From assembly GCA_964502525.1 (NCBI GenBank), contig CAZCXH010000154.1, positions 1 through 12,505 on the forward strand: DNA of 12,505 nt. Reading direction: 5' to 3'. This document shows positions 1 through 7,235 of the stretch, in pieces; positions within the stretch are counted from its first letter, which is position 1; the number at the start of each line of letters is the position of its first letter. A program made the translations under genes and the position numbers. Source of the stretch: DATLYB01 sp964502525. GTDB lineage: Bacteria > Bacteroidota > Bacteroidia > Chitinophagales > CAIOSU01. A model generated the notes under the pieces. It saw only the letters and a list, made by a program, of their open reading frames with translations, did not search any database and was not told the DNA's origin.

Positions 1-1
1 T

Positions 2-35
2 TTCATCTCCGTTGGCTCAAGCCAACGGCAATGAA
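2..35. repeat. REP-like palindrome at the left edge
   Basis: Bases 9-17 (CCGTTGGCT) and 20-28 (AGCCAACGG) form a perfect 9-bp stem around a 2-base loop. After a 2-nt bubble on each side, bases 2-6 (TTCAT) pair with 31-35 (ATGAA), giving 14 pairs in all. Compact GC-rich palindromes like this are typical of dispersed REP-type elements in Bacteroidota intergenic DNA; that it belongs to such a family is inference from its form and from recalled similar sequences. It could also be the transcription terminator of a gene left of the window, although no T-run follows it on the + strand. Confidence 0.6.
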
Positions 36-150
36 GCTATCCAACATTTTAATGCGTGTTGCCCTGAGCGTACAAAATATTGATATGGAATGTGCGCAGA
101 TGGCAAGTGTCGCTTGAGGAATGCCATACAGCCTTCTGAAAAATGCGATG

Positions 151-158
151 TAATTTTG
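151..158 (+). promoter_or_regulatory. Candidate -7 promoter box of the metalloprotease gene
   Basis: TAATTTTG is an exact match to the Bacteroidota -7 consensus TAnnTTTG. It would place the transcription start near base 163, about 115 nt upstream of the ATG at 279, exactly where the paired leader structure begins. No good TTTG lies 19-21 nt upstream, so the -33 element is weak or the promoter needs an activator. The box is seen directly; its use is inferred. Confidence 0.4.
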
Positions 159-163
159 AAGTA

Positions 164-267
164 ATATACCGAAACAAGTCAGGTTTTCGAAAATTGAACC
201 GTAGAATGTTCGGTATTAACCGAGAGTACGTTTCGTTCCTTCGGAAACCCGACTACTCTCGGTATAT
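164..267 (+). promoter_or_regulatory. Structured 5' leader with competing stems
   Basis: Several exact complements lie between the candidate promoter and the start codon. Bases 219-228 (ACCGAGAGTA) pair with 254-263 (TACTCTCGGT), 10 bp, with an inner 5-bp stem 230-234/244-248. Bases 164-172 (ATATACCGA) pair with 259-267 (TCGGTATAT), 9 bp. Bases 167-173 (TACCGAA) also pair with 209-215 (TTCGGTA), 7 bp. The 3' arm near 259-263 can join only one partner at a time, the usual layout of a leader that switches between folds. A palindrome TTTTCGAAAA sits at 184-193. I do not recognise a known riboswitch class. The alternative is a small non-autonomous mobile element of about 104 bp bounded by 9-bp inverted repeats, but no target duplication is visible. 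Confidence 0.45.
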
Positions 268-278
268 CTGCGGAGACT

Positions 279-2648
279 ATGATGATGAATAAACCGGATG
301 TAAAATTTTTAATCGCTGTATTGGCGGTGTGGCCATTGTTTTCATTGCTTGGACAAGTGCCGTCAGATAAAAATTTTATACAGGAACACAATGACCCGTA
401 TTATTCGAGAAATTGTCGAAGCACTTTCACCAGCATAAAGATTCAGGCAACGGATAATTATGGCGAGGCTGTAATAAAGTACTTAAAAGGAACAAACAAG
501 AACCTGCAACCGGCAGATGTGGGGCTTAAGCTGCTGCACGATATCGAAAGTCCGGGAGGAAGGCGCCTCGCGTTTGAGCAAACATATTATGGAATGCCGG
601 TCTTTAATTCGCAGTTGAAGGTGAACCTTGACAGGAACAACCGCATCAAATCCATCTTTGATAACACATGGAATCCGGAAGCATGGGATGAACGGATGGT
701 TCAGGACAACTTTGAGAAGTTGGATATTGCCCGCATCAACGCGCAATTCGCCCGTCAGCGCTCGCTGAAAATGAATTTTGTAAAGAGCCGCAAGGTGGTT
801 GCCGTTGTGAATGACAAACCCCTTGCGCTTGCCGAGGTAGAATTATGGGACAACAAAACTGACGAGCACCTGCTGCTGCTTGCAGACAGCGATCTGAACA
901 TTTTCATGAAGCGCGATCTGAACACGTACAAGATTTCTGCCACGGCCACTGCGATGGTATTTATCCCTGACCCCCTCACCTCCGCCCATGCTGAATACGA
1001 AGACCCTTATGTGGACGACAGCAACCGGGATGTGTCAGTATTGAATGCGCAGCGCATGCCGGTTAATATTGATGTGACATTTGACGGGAATGTGTACAGG
1101 TTGGAGAACGAGTTTGCGGTGATTTCAGAGTTCAGCGCGCCAAACGTTCCTCCCGCCACATCATCAACGCCTGATTTCAGTTTCACCCGCGCCCAAAGCG
1201 GATTTGAAGACGTAAATACCTTTTATCATATTACCGAGTTCAGCGAGTATGTGCAATCTCTCGGATTTGACAGTTTGATCAGGGACCCGGTATATGCCGA
1301 CCCTCATGCGCTTGACGGAAAGGACCAGTCCATGTTTTCTCCCGGATTCAACGGTCTTCAGCTCTATTTCGGTGAAGGAGGGGTGAATGATGCCGAAGAT
1401 GCGGACGTAGTGGTGCATGAATTTGGTCACGCGCTTTCTTTCAGCGCATCACCGGGAACCAATAACGGGCAGGAACGTCAATCTGTTGATGAAGGCATTG
1501 GAGATTACCTGGCTACATCTTATTCCCGTTCGATTGATACTTTCAGATGGGCTGACATGTTTACCTGGGACGGGCACAATGAATACTGGAACGGCAGGAC
1601 TGCGGCCGCCACCAGGGTTTATCCTGATGATCTCGCATCAAGCATTCATTCCAATGGAGAAATTTATAATGCAGCGCTGATGAAAATCTGGGAAGATATC
1701 GGCAAGGAGAAAACAGACCGGATTTTACTGCAATCCATGTACGGGCTTGCTTCCAACATGAGCATGAAGGATGCGGCAATGCTGCTGTATGATGCGGATA
1801 CCGCGCTGTACAATGGAGCGCACTTTTGCCAGATTTACAGAGCGCTGGTCAGAAGGGGACTCAGCGACACTTTTTCAACGGACCTGTGCAGGATGGTTGA
1901 TCCAGCGATTATTGTGGATGCCGGAGGTAACAAGACTATTTGCACCGGTGAGGAAATCAGCATTGGCAATGAAAGCACATACAATGATGACTATACATTC
2001 ATCTGGTCGCCCATACAAGGGATCGGCTCGCCATTTACTCCGGTGACTCCTGCATTCCCGGAAACAACAACTTTATACACTTTGGAAGCCTTATATTTTG
2101 ATGGAACATATAACATAGATTCGGTTATCGTGAACGTGCTGAATTGCAATATTGACGTGGACGCTGGTAGTGACGCTGCTATATGCATGGGCGATACGGC
2201 TCTGATCGGCAGCGCAGCATCGTTTCAAAGCGACATTGCCTATACATGGATCATGGATAGCAGCACGGTGAGCCTGAAGGACAGCAACGTCACTCAGGCA
2301 TTTCCAAATACCACCACGGACTACATACTCATGGCGCAGATGAGCGATGGCTCGTACAATTTTGATACGGTTACGGTTTACGTTCTTCCTTGCGATAAAA
2401 TACAGGTGGCCAATTCGGAAGGCTTCAAATATGGAGAAAATCTTGTTATCACCTTCCCGCCAGGGTCAGGTAAAAATTCTGTGGAAGTATTTGACGTCAC
2501 GGGAAAACGAGTCTTTAATTATACGGAACTGACTGATCAAATCTATACTTTTAGCGGAAGGTTGTTGTTGCCGGGCGTTTACGTCCTGCGCATGAAATCA
2601 GAAGGCGATAAGGCGACAGAGAAGGTGGTTAAACTGACCGGGCGCTGA
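279..2648 (+). CDS. Secreted M4/M36-like zinc metalloprotease with T9SS sorting domain
   Basis: A 789-residue extracellular protease of the thermolysin/fungalysin (gluzincin) type. Residues about 8-26 form a signal peptide. Residues 90-130 resemble the FTP propeptide (a QTYYGMPVFNSQLKV segment), which keeps such enzymes inactive until cleaved. Zinc and catalytic residues are visible: HEFGH at 380-384, third ligand E405 in EGIGDY, and H457 in a HSNGEIYN motif matching the family's transition-state histidine. Two similar modules of about 80 residues follow (545-623 and 625-705), each starting VDAG..xIC.G and containing a PNTTT or PETTT motif, as in Bacteroidota Ig/PKD-like surface proteins. Residues 710-789 form a type A T9SS tail (VEVFDVTGKRVF, LLPGVYVLRM). 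The start is the first of three ATGs, with CGGAG at 271-275. Protein substrate is inferred; M4 versus M36 is not settled. Confidence 0.85.
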   Translation: MMMNKPDVKFLIAVLAVWPLFSLLGQVPSDKNFIQEHNDPYYSRNCRSTFTSIKIQATDNYGEAVIKYLKGTNKNLQPADVGLKLLHDIESPGGRRLAFEQTYYGMPVFNSQLKVNLDRNNRIKSIFDNTWNPEAWDERMVQDNFEKLDIARINAQFARQRSLKMNFVKSRKVVAVVNDKPLALAEVELWDNKTDEHLLLLADSDLNIFMKRDLNTYKISATATAMVFIPDPLTSAHAEYEDPYVDDSNRDVSVLNAQRMPVNIDVTFDGNVYRLENEFAVISEFSAPNVPPATSSTPDFSFTRAQSGFEDVNTFYHITEFSEYVQSLGFDSLIRDPVYADPHALDGKDQSMFSPGFNGLQLYFGEGGVNDAEDADVVVHEFGHALSFSASPGTNNGQERQSVDEGIGDYLATSYSRSIDTFRWADMFTWDGHNEYWNGRTAAATRVYPDDLASSIHSNGEIYNAALMKIWEDIGKEKTDRILLQSMYGLASNMSMKDAAMLLYDADTALYNGAHFCQIYRALVRRGLSDTFSTDLCRMVDPAIIVDAGGNKTICTGEEISIGNESTYNDDYTFIWSPIQGIGSPFTPVTPAFPETTTLYTLEALYFDGTYNIDSVIVNVLNCNIDVDAGSDAAICMGDTALIGSAASFQSDIAYTWIMDSSTVSLKDSNVTQAFPNTTTDYILMAQMSDGSYNFDTVTVYVLPCDKIQVANSEGFKYGENLVITFPPGSGKNSVEVFDVTGKRVFNYTELTDQIYTFSGRLLLPGVYVLRMKSEGDKATEKVVKLTGR

Positions 2649-2657
2649 TTGATTGCT

Positions 2658-5087
2658 TCAAAGCTGTTTCAAATCAATGCCCACCCTCACACCGAATTCA
2701 TGGGGATGCTTGCTGCTGAGGCTGAAAACAAAATCAACCCTAACTACCCGCAAAATGTTTTCAATCCCAACCGATAACTCGGTATAGTCCTTGAAATCCT
2801 CAGAGTAAAGGAAATGAACACCGAATGTTTCCTGAAATTTGAGCTTGCGGAAGCCGGGGATTTTATTGAAAAAGAATCCATCGAAACTATGCTGGAAATG
2901 AACTTCAACATAAGGGTTCGTTGTGCTTGCCGCATAGTAATCGAGCAGTTGAAAGCCGTCATGGTAATGTGAACCGAACACGGTTTGGTTGCCGTTGAAA
3001 TGCTTCTTGTCCATCAATTCAACATGGTTGTCGTTAAGGAAAGTGCCGGCTTTCGCCATGTACGTTGTGTTTCCGAACATGCCGAGCGCAATTTTATCCG
3101 AGACTTTGAATTCCAGAATATCATAATTCAAATCACTGCCGAAAACATCGGGAATTGATTTGCGCCACGTCAGGGAAAATGCAGGCCATTTTGATCCTAA
3201 GAATATTTTTTCATGCGGGCGCGAGATGAACTTTTGTCCCGGACGATATTGAAGCGTGAATGAAAATGCAAAAGCTTCATGGCCGGGAAAGGTATCATTG
3301 GCTTCAAATTTCAGTTTTCCCCCTTCTTTAACCGAGACGCTCGAAGTGTTATTCAGCGGGTTTCTGAGCGCAAAACTCACGTTTGACCAAAGCGTCAGCC
3401 CGTTTGCGATTTCCGTCCGATGCGCCAGCCTGCCAAAGCCCTCCTCAAAGATTTTCATGTGGTTTCTTCCAATGAACAGCGAGTAAAACGAGTTGACGAT
3501 TTCGGATACAGGCTCTGCCCTGTTGAATTGGTAAACGTACCTTCCACCTTCCGCTTCAATGTAGCCGAGCTTTTCGGGCTTGTAATCATAACGGGCCTGC
3601 AAGGTTGAGTTGAAATGCTTGTTGGAGATTCCATAGCGGACAACGGGTTCCAACGAAAACATGCGTTTTTTTTCAAATTCTTTGGAAATTTCAGCCTCGG
3701 CTTTCACGTTAAAACCCTCCACCGTGTTGTATTGAACGCATTGTATCATCGGAATGAAGTTGACATGCAGCTTTCTGTACGAATTCTGAAAGCTGTAGCC
3801 AAGCAGCAAATCCCACCCGCTGAATTTATTGTTCTTGCGGTCAATCTTCCGGAGATATTCTTTCGATTCTTTAAGCGTTTCGATGCTGTCTTTGTGCTGG
3901 TAATCGCCCATTTCCTCCTCCGTGAGCGGCACCGGCCGGTTCTGTTCCCAGTAAAGGCTGTCTTTTTTATTGGCGCCTTCTTCCACCGTCAGCACCTCAT
4001 TGTTGAAATCCCGCCTGGTAAATTCGGGATTCACGGCATAATCGCTGTAAACAATGCCGTAGTATCCTTCAGCCTTGATGTTCAAAATCTCGAAGTTGAA
4101 CTCAAACCATTGCGAAAGCTGCATCCACAAAGAGTCTTGCACAGGCGCATAAACCTGTTTCATCCACAGGGTGTCAATAAAATTCATCTGGTTATTCTTA
4201 GTGAGATAAAAGTCGAGGCTGTGTATTTCCCATGTGCTGTCAACTATATATATGGCGCCCGTAAATGCGGGATCGTTTTTTCTGCGGGGCGTAACTTCAA
4301 TTTTATTGATGATGCGGTTATTATCGGTGATGACTCCGTCCAGTTTATAGCGGTAGTAAAGCATGGCGTTGTCGGCTATTGGCGAAATGAAAACCCGGTC
4401 GCTTAGGAAATCGAGTTTGATATTGTTTTTGTAAAAATTGAAGATGTAGAAATCTCCCGCGCGGTTCCAGGTAAAAGTTCTGCTGTCACCGCTCACCTTG
4501 GATGAGATTACTTTCTCGTTTACGAGATCGGGTTTTTTGAATGACAGTTCTGAAACGGACTCCGAGAGGTAAATGATTCCGGCATTGTTTGAATCGAGGG
4601 TTCCGTCAGCGTTGATTGGAATTCCGAATATTTTTTCTGGCGCGCTGACGATGCGCTGCAATCCTTTGGTGTATGCGCTGCAACTGTAGCTTTCGACCTG
4701 ATTATAGTGGTATTCCCTTTTTGCAATCGCATGGCGCATGATAGCGTATGCCGGGTCTTCGGTGGGTTTAACGATGACTTCCTTTAGCTGAATGTCTTCG
4801 GGGGATAGCATGACATTCAGTTCTTTATCTGCATTTCCAATGTCAACCCGAATTATCTTTTTGCTGTATCCGATGAATTGAAATACAACATCATATCCTC
4901 CTGCTGCAAGTTCAAGATTATAACGGCCTTCTTTGTTTGCCGTAGTTCCTTTTGTTGTTCCCTTTATGTAAATGTTGGCGAAGGGCAAGGGCTGCCCGCT
5001 GTTATCGGCTACGATGCCAAACAGCGAAGCCCCGAATGCTCCGTGAATTTGGATTGTCAGCGTGACAGAAAGCAACAGATGCCGCAT
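2658..5087 (-). CDS. DUF5686 protein with carboxypeptidase-regulatory-like domain
   Basis: An 809-residue exported protein. Residues 1-20 are a signal peptide. Residues 22-96 are a CarboxypepD_reg-like beta-sandwich (FGIVADNSGQPLPFANIYI..., then GYDVVFQFIGY), the domain also found at the N terminus of SusC-type transporters. The rest, from about residue 110 (EDPAYAIMRHAIAKREY), matches the DUF5686 family in length and style. Its C-terminal half alternates aromatic and polar residues as an outer-membrane barrel would and ends in GVRVGIDLKQL. Function is unknown; outer-membrane location is inferred. It is the last gene of the minus-strand unit, 80 bp after the anti-sigma gene, so its product may be an output or partner of that regulatory pair. 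The convergent protease gene ends only 9 bp from its stop. No broken motif or frameshift is seen. Confidence 0.85.
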   Translation of the reverse strand: MRHLLLSVTLTIQIHGAFGASLFGIVADNSGQPLPFANIYIKGTTKGTTANKEGRYNLELAAGGYDVVFQFIGYSKKIIRVDIGNADKELNVMLSPEDIQLKEVIVKPTEDPAYAIMRHAIAKREYHYNQVESYSCSAYTKGLQRIVSAPEKIFGIPINADGTLDSNNAGIIYLSESVSELSFKKPDLVNEKVISSKVSGDSRTFTWNRAGDFYIFNFYKNNIKLDFLSDRVFISPIADNAMLYYRYKLDGVITDNNRIINKIEVTPRRKNDPAFTGAIYIVDSTWEIHSLDFYLTKNNQMNFIDTLWMKQVYAPVQDSLWMQLSQWFEFNFEILNIKAEGYYGIVYSDYAVNPEFTRRDFNNEVLTVEEGANKKDSLYWEQNRPVPLTEEEMGDYQHKDSIETLKESKEYLRKIDRKNNKFSGWDLLLGYSFQNSYRKLHVNFIPMIQCVQYNTVEGFNVKAEAEISKEFEKKRMFSLEPVVRYGISNKHFNSTLQARYDYKPEKLGYIEAEGGRYVYQFNRAEPVSEIVNSFYSLFIGRNHMKIFEEGFGRLAHRTEIANGLTLWSNVSFALRNPLNNTSSVSVKEGGKLKFEANDTFPGHEAFAFSFTLQYRPGQKFISRPHEKIFLGSKWPAFSLTWRKSIPDVFGSDLNYDILEFKVSDKIALGMFGNTTYMAKAGTFLNDNHVELMDKKHFNGNQTVFGSHYHDGFQLLDYYAASTTNPYVEVHFQHSFDGFFFNKIPGFRKLKFQETFGVHFLYSEDFKDYTELSVGIENILRVVRVDFVFSLSSKHPHEFGVRVGIDLKQL

Positions 5088-5167
5088 GAAAATATATTAC
5101 CGGGGCAATGTTAGCAAACTTTGAAGGTGGGAATCGCTGAATCGGCATTCTTTTCCCCGCAGGAAGG

Positions 5168-6352
5168 CTATCTCTCCTTCCTCTTGGCAAGGAAATTCAG
5201 GCTGGCGTTCGCGCCAACAAGAAGATTATAAGTTCCTGTATTTGAATTAACATATGGAAATGCCGCTGCATCCGAGGAGATGCTTGCGCGGACGCCCATG
5301 CTTAGAAAATAATTTCTATGCAGGAAAATGTCATACTCCAATCCGACCAGCAACCCAAGTTCATTCGTATTGATCAGGCTGGCGACTTTTTCCATGTTCA
5401 AACCTTCGTCCAGCAATTCCATATTCCTTAGCCTGCTGTATTGAAGCCCGGTTACAAGGTTGAGCACCTGCGGCTTGGTCGAGTGGGAAGGAATTCTTGT
5501 AAACTTATATTTGAACATCACTGGGAAGTGCATGTATTCGATATTTACCGTTCCACTCAAAAGTATCTTGCCATACCGCAGTTCCCAGAAGTCCTGAGTT
5601 TGCCGGGACTGCATGAGCCATTCAGCCTCAATGCCAAAGCGGGGGAAATCATACCCAACTGAAAAACCATAGGTTCCCGTTAAGCCAAACTTCCTGCTGT
5701 TATTGCTTCCAACGGTAGGATTTGAGTTCTCCTTGTAAAACATCCAACTGTTATTAAGACCTCCTTCAACCCCGATGTGAAAACCCTTTACAGATGCGAT
5801 GCCATCGTCCACGATTTTTCTGGAATGATACTTTATCACATCCCCGGCAGTTGCTGAGGTTTCCAGCATCTGCCTTTCGAGCAATGATGGCGTTCCTGGA
5901 TTAACAGTTCCAGCAAATGATTCGGAAGCGTTAATATAATTCACACCAACTGATGGCAGCGGGATTATTTCAGCAAAATCGGCTTTGGGAGCCATTTCGT
6001 TGTAATCAGGAAAGGAAACTCCATTTAAAAAATTTCCCCAACTGCCTGGCTTGCTCAGATTGCCGGGGACATCGTTTGGGTTTATTTGGGAATGCAGCGG
6101 AAAGTTCTCATTATTTCCTTCGGATACATTAAGGTCGTAGGTAATAAGAAGGTTGATAATCGTAAACGGGACGAGCAGCATGATAAGCACCTTGTACCAA
6201 TGGTCATGCTTAATCCGCTGTCTTTCATCGTCCAGCCGGTATTCTAACTTATCCCAGAGATCGGCAGAAGGCTGCGTCTCAAGGTTCCTCAATTCTCTGA
6301 AATGCCTGTCTAAATTATTCCCGCTTTCGTCATTGGTCCGTACAATCCTCAT
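5168..6352 (-). CDS. Anti-sigma-like protein fused to an outer-membrane beta-barrel domain
   Basis: A 394-residue protein encoded just after the ECF sigma gene. Residues 12-50 form a charged cytoplasmic head with the PSADLWDKLEYRL motif common in Bacteroidota proteins paired with ECF sigma factors. Residues 53-71 (YKVLIMLLVPFTIINLLIT) are one membrane helix. About 115 residues of low-complexity, Asn/Pro-rich linker follow. Residues 190-388 carry about eight amphipathic strands, including the EYMHFPVMFKYKF segment typical of PorT/OMP_b-brl_2 8-strand barrels. There is no cleavable signal peptide. The inferred role is to hold the sigma factor at the membrane and release it on an envelope signal. 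Taken literally the topology spans both membranes, which is unusual. Sigma binding is inferred from gene order and the N-terminal motif; no CxxC zinc motif is present, so it is not a classic ZAS anti-sigma factor. Confidence 0.75.
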   Translation of the reverse strand: MRIVRTNDESGNNLDRHFRELRNLETQPSADLWDKLEYRLDDERQRIKHDHWYKVLIMLLVPFTIINLLITYDLNVSEGNNENFPLHSQINPNDVPGNLSKPGSWGNFLNGVSFPDYNEMAPKADFAEIIPLPSVGVNYINASESFAGTVNPGTPSLLERQMLETSATAGDVIKYHSRKIVDDGIASVKGFHIGVEGGLNNSWMFYKENSNPTVGSNNSRKFGLTGTYGFSVGYDFPRFGIEAEWLMQSRQTQDFWELRYGKILLSGTVNIEYMHFPVMFKYKFTRIPSHSTKPQVLNLVTGLQYSRLRNMELLDEGLNMEKVASLINTNELGLLVGLEYDIFLHRNYFLSMGVRASISSDAAAFPYVNSNTGTYNLLVGANASLNFLAKRKER

Positions 6353-6571
6353 AATTCTGTTTTGGTGAACAAATATTGCCCTTCCGATTTCCTCCGTGCT
6401 TTATTAGGATAGTTTATAGCCCTAAAAAGTTGCATGTCCCCGTGATACGTAAAACCGCTTATCCGCTGTCTTAGCAGCGCTTAAAGGTATGTAAATATAA
6501 TGAAAGTTTTAAGTTTCAGGGCAAACCGTTTCCCTGAATTTTTGAACCTCAAACTAAAAACTGCAGCTATT
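6353..6571 (-). other. 219-bp gap between sigma and anti-sigma genes, with two hairpins
   Basis: This gap is long for a sigma/anti-sigma pair. It contains a perfect 7-bp hairpin (6515-6521 TTCAGGG with 6532-6538 CCCTGAA, 10-nt loop) and a 5-bp hairpin (6464-6468 CGCTG with 6475-6479 CAGCG). On the minus strand neither is followed by a T-run, so they look more like processing or attenuation elements than strong terminators. I could not find a complete TTTG / TAnnTTTG promoter for the anti-sigma gene. The AATATTTG ending 20 nt before its ATG matches 7 of 8 consensus positions but lacks a -33 partner. Confidence 0.35.
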
Positions 6572-7147
6572 TTACGACCTGCTTTCGGCAGTTGCAACTT
6601 TCTGCGAGCCGAGGATTTTTTTCTGAAGCAGCATGCGCGCCCGCGCAAGCTGTGATTTTGACGTGCCTTCGTTGATGTTGAGCATTTTCGCAATTTCATT
6701 ATGCGAATATCCTTCCACCACATACAGGTTGAATACGGTGCGATAGCCTGGCGAGAGGCTTTGTATCATGCTCACCAAGTCCTGGTGGTCCAGGTCGTCA
6801 AACAGGTTTTCGTCAATGATGTCAATCGGCTTGTCCTCTTCATCCACGATAGGATAAAGGCTGACGGCTTTTCTCAACTGCTCGATGGAGGTGTTGATGA
6901 ATATCCTGCGAAGCCAGCCTTCAAAGGAGCCTTCACGCCTGAATTTTGATATGTATTTGAAAACTTTTATAAATCCTTCCTGCAGGGCGTCTTCAGCGCT
7001 GTGATAATCTTTCGCGTAGCGGAGGCACACGCTGAACATTTTCGGTGAATAACGGTGATACAAAGTTTTCTGCGCTTCGCGGTCGCCAACGATGCAGCCG
7101 TTGATCATTTCATCTTCCGAAAATATTGTTGAAAATTTAGATTTCAC
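6572..7147 (-). CDS. ECF-type RNA polymerase sigma factor (sigma-70 family)
   Basis: A 191-residue protein with the two-domain ECF plan. Region 2 spans about 24-91 (LYHRYSPKMFSVCLRYAKD, the SAEDALQEGFIKVF core-binding segment, and FEGWLRRIFINTSIEQLR for -10 recognition). Region 4 spans about 125-177 (LSPGYRTVFNLYVVEGYSHNEIAKMLN with a helix-turn-helix at 147-170, then EGTSKSQLARARMLLQKK). An acidic linker (VDEEDKPIDIIDENLFDDLD) joins them. It directs RNA polymerase to its own promoters when freed from its partner, probably the next gene. The start is GTG at 7147; an ATG at residue 14 would remove only a short non-conserved stretch, so either is possible. It is divergent from the M1 aminopeptidase gene. 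Its stimulus and regulon cannot be read from sequence. Confidence 0.93.
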   Translation of the reverse strand: MKSKFSTIFSEDEMINGCIVGDREAQKTLYHRYSPKMFSVCLRYAKDYHSAEDALQEGFIKVFKYISKFRREGSFEGWLRRIFINTSIEQLRKAVSLYPIVDEEDKPIDIIDENLFDDLDHQDLVSMIQSLSPGYRTVFNLYVVEGYSHNEIAKMLNINEGTSKSQLARARMLLQKKILGSQKVATAESRS

Positions 7148-7167
7148 CGCTGCTTAAAATTACTCTC

Positions 7168-7198
7168 CGAATATAGGACATTTAAAAACAGAAACAAA
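7168..7198 (-). promoter_or_regulatory. Candidate promoter of the ECF sigma operon
   Basis: On the minus strand TTTG (7198-7195) is followed after 19 nt by TATATTCG (7175-7168), a 7-of-8 match to TAnnTTTG. This is the canonical spacing of the Bacteroidota housekeeping promoter. It ends 20 nt before the GTG at 7147. The transcript would therefore have a leader of roughly 15 nt, typical of this phylum. Use is inferred. Confidence 0.5.
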
Positions 7199-7235
7199 GA
7201 GATTTGCTTGTTATTTTGTTAATTATTTGCCGGAA

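Noticed and set aside
3615..4406. 263-codon plus-strand reading frame
   Set aside because: It lies wholly antisense to the DUF5686 gene, has no recognisable domain, and shows the Phe/Val/His-rich composition of a complement of a real gene.
5088..5122. TTTG-N18-TATATTTT as a promoter for the DUF5686 gene
   Set aside because: The -7 box would end one base before the start codon, placing the transcript start inside the coding sequence; no alternative start codon nearby fits.
6515..6544. Plus-strand intrinsic terminator (7-bp stem, then TTTTT)
   Set aside because: No plus-strand gene ends here; the protease and the minus-strand genes leave nothing for it to terminate. Kept only as a hairpin in the sigma/anti-sigma gap.
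7227..7235. TTG as start of the aminopeptidase
   Set aside because: ATG codons follow 9 and 24 nt later and give better signal peptides; nothing supports TTG.
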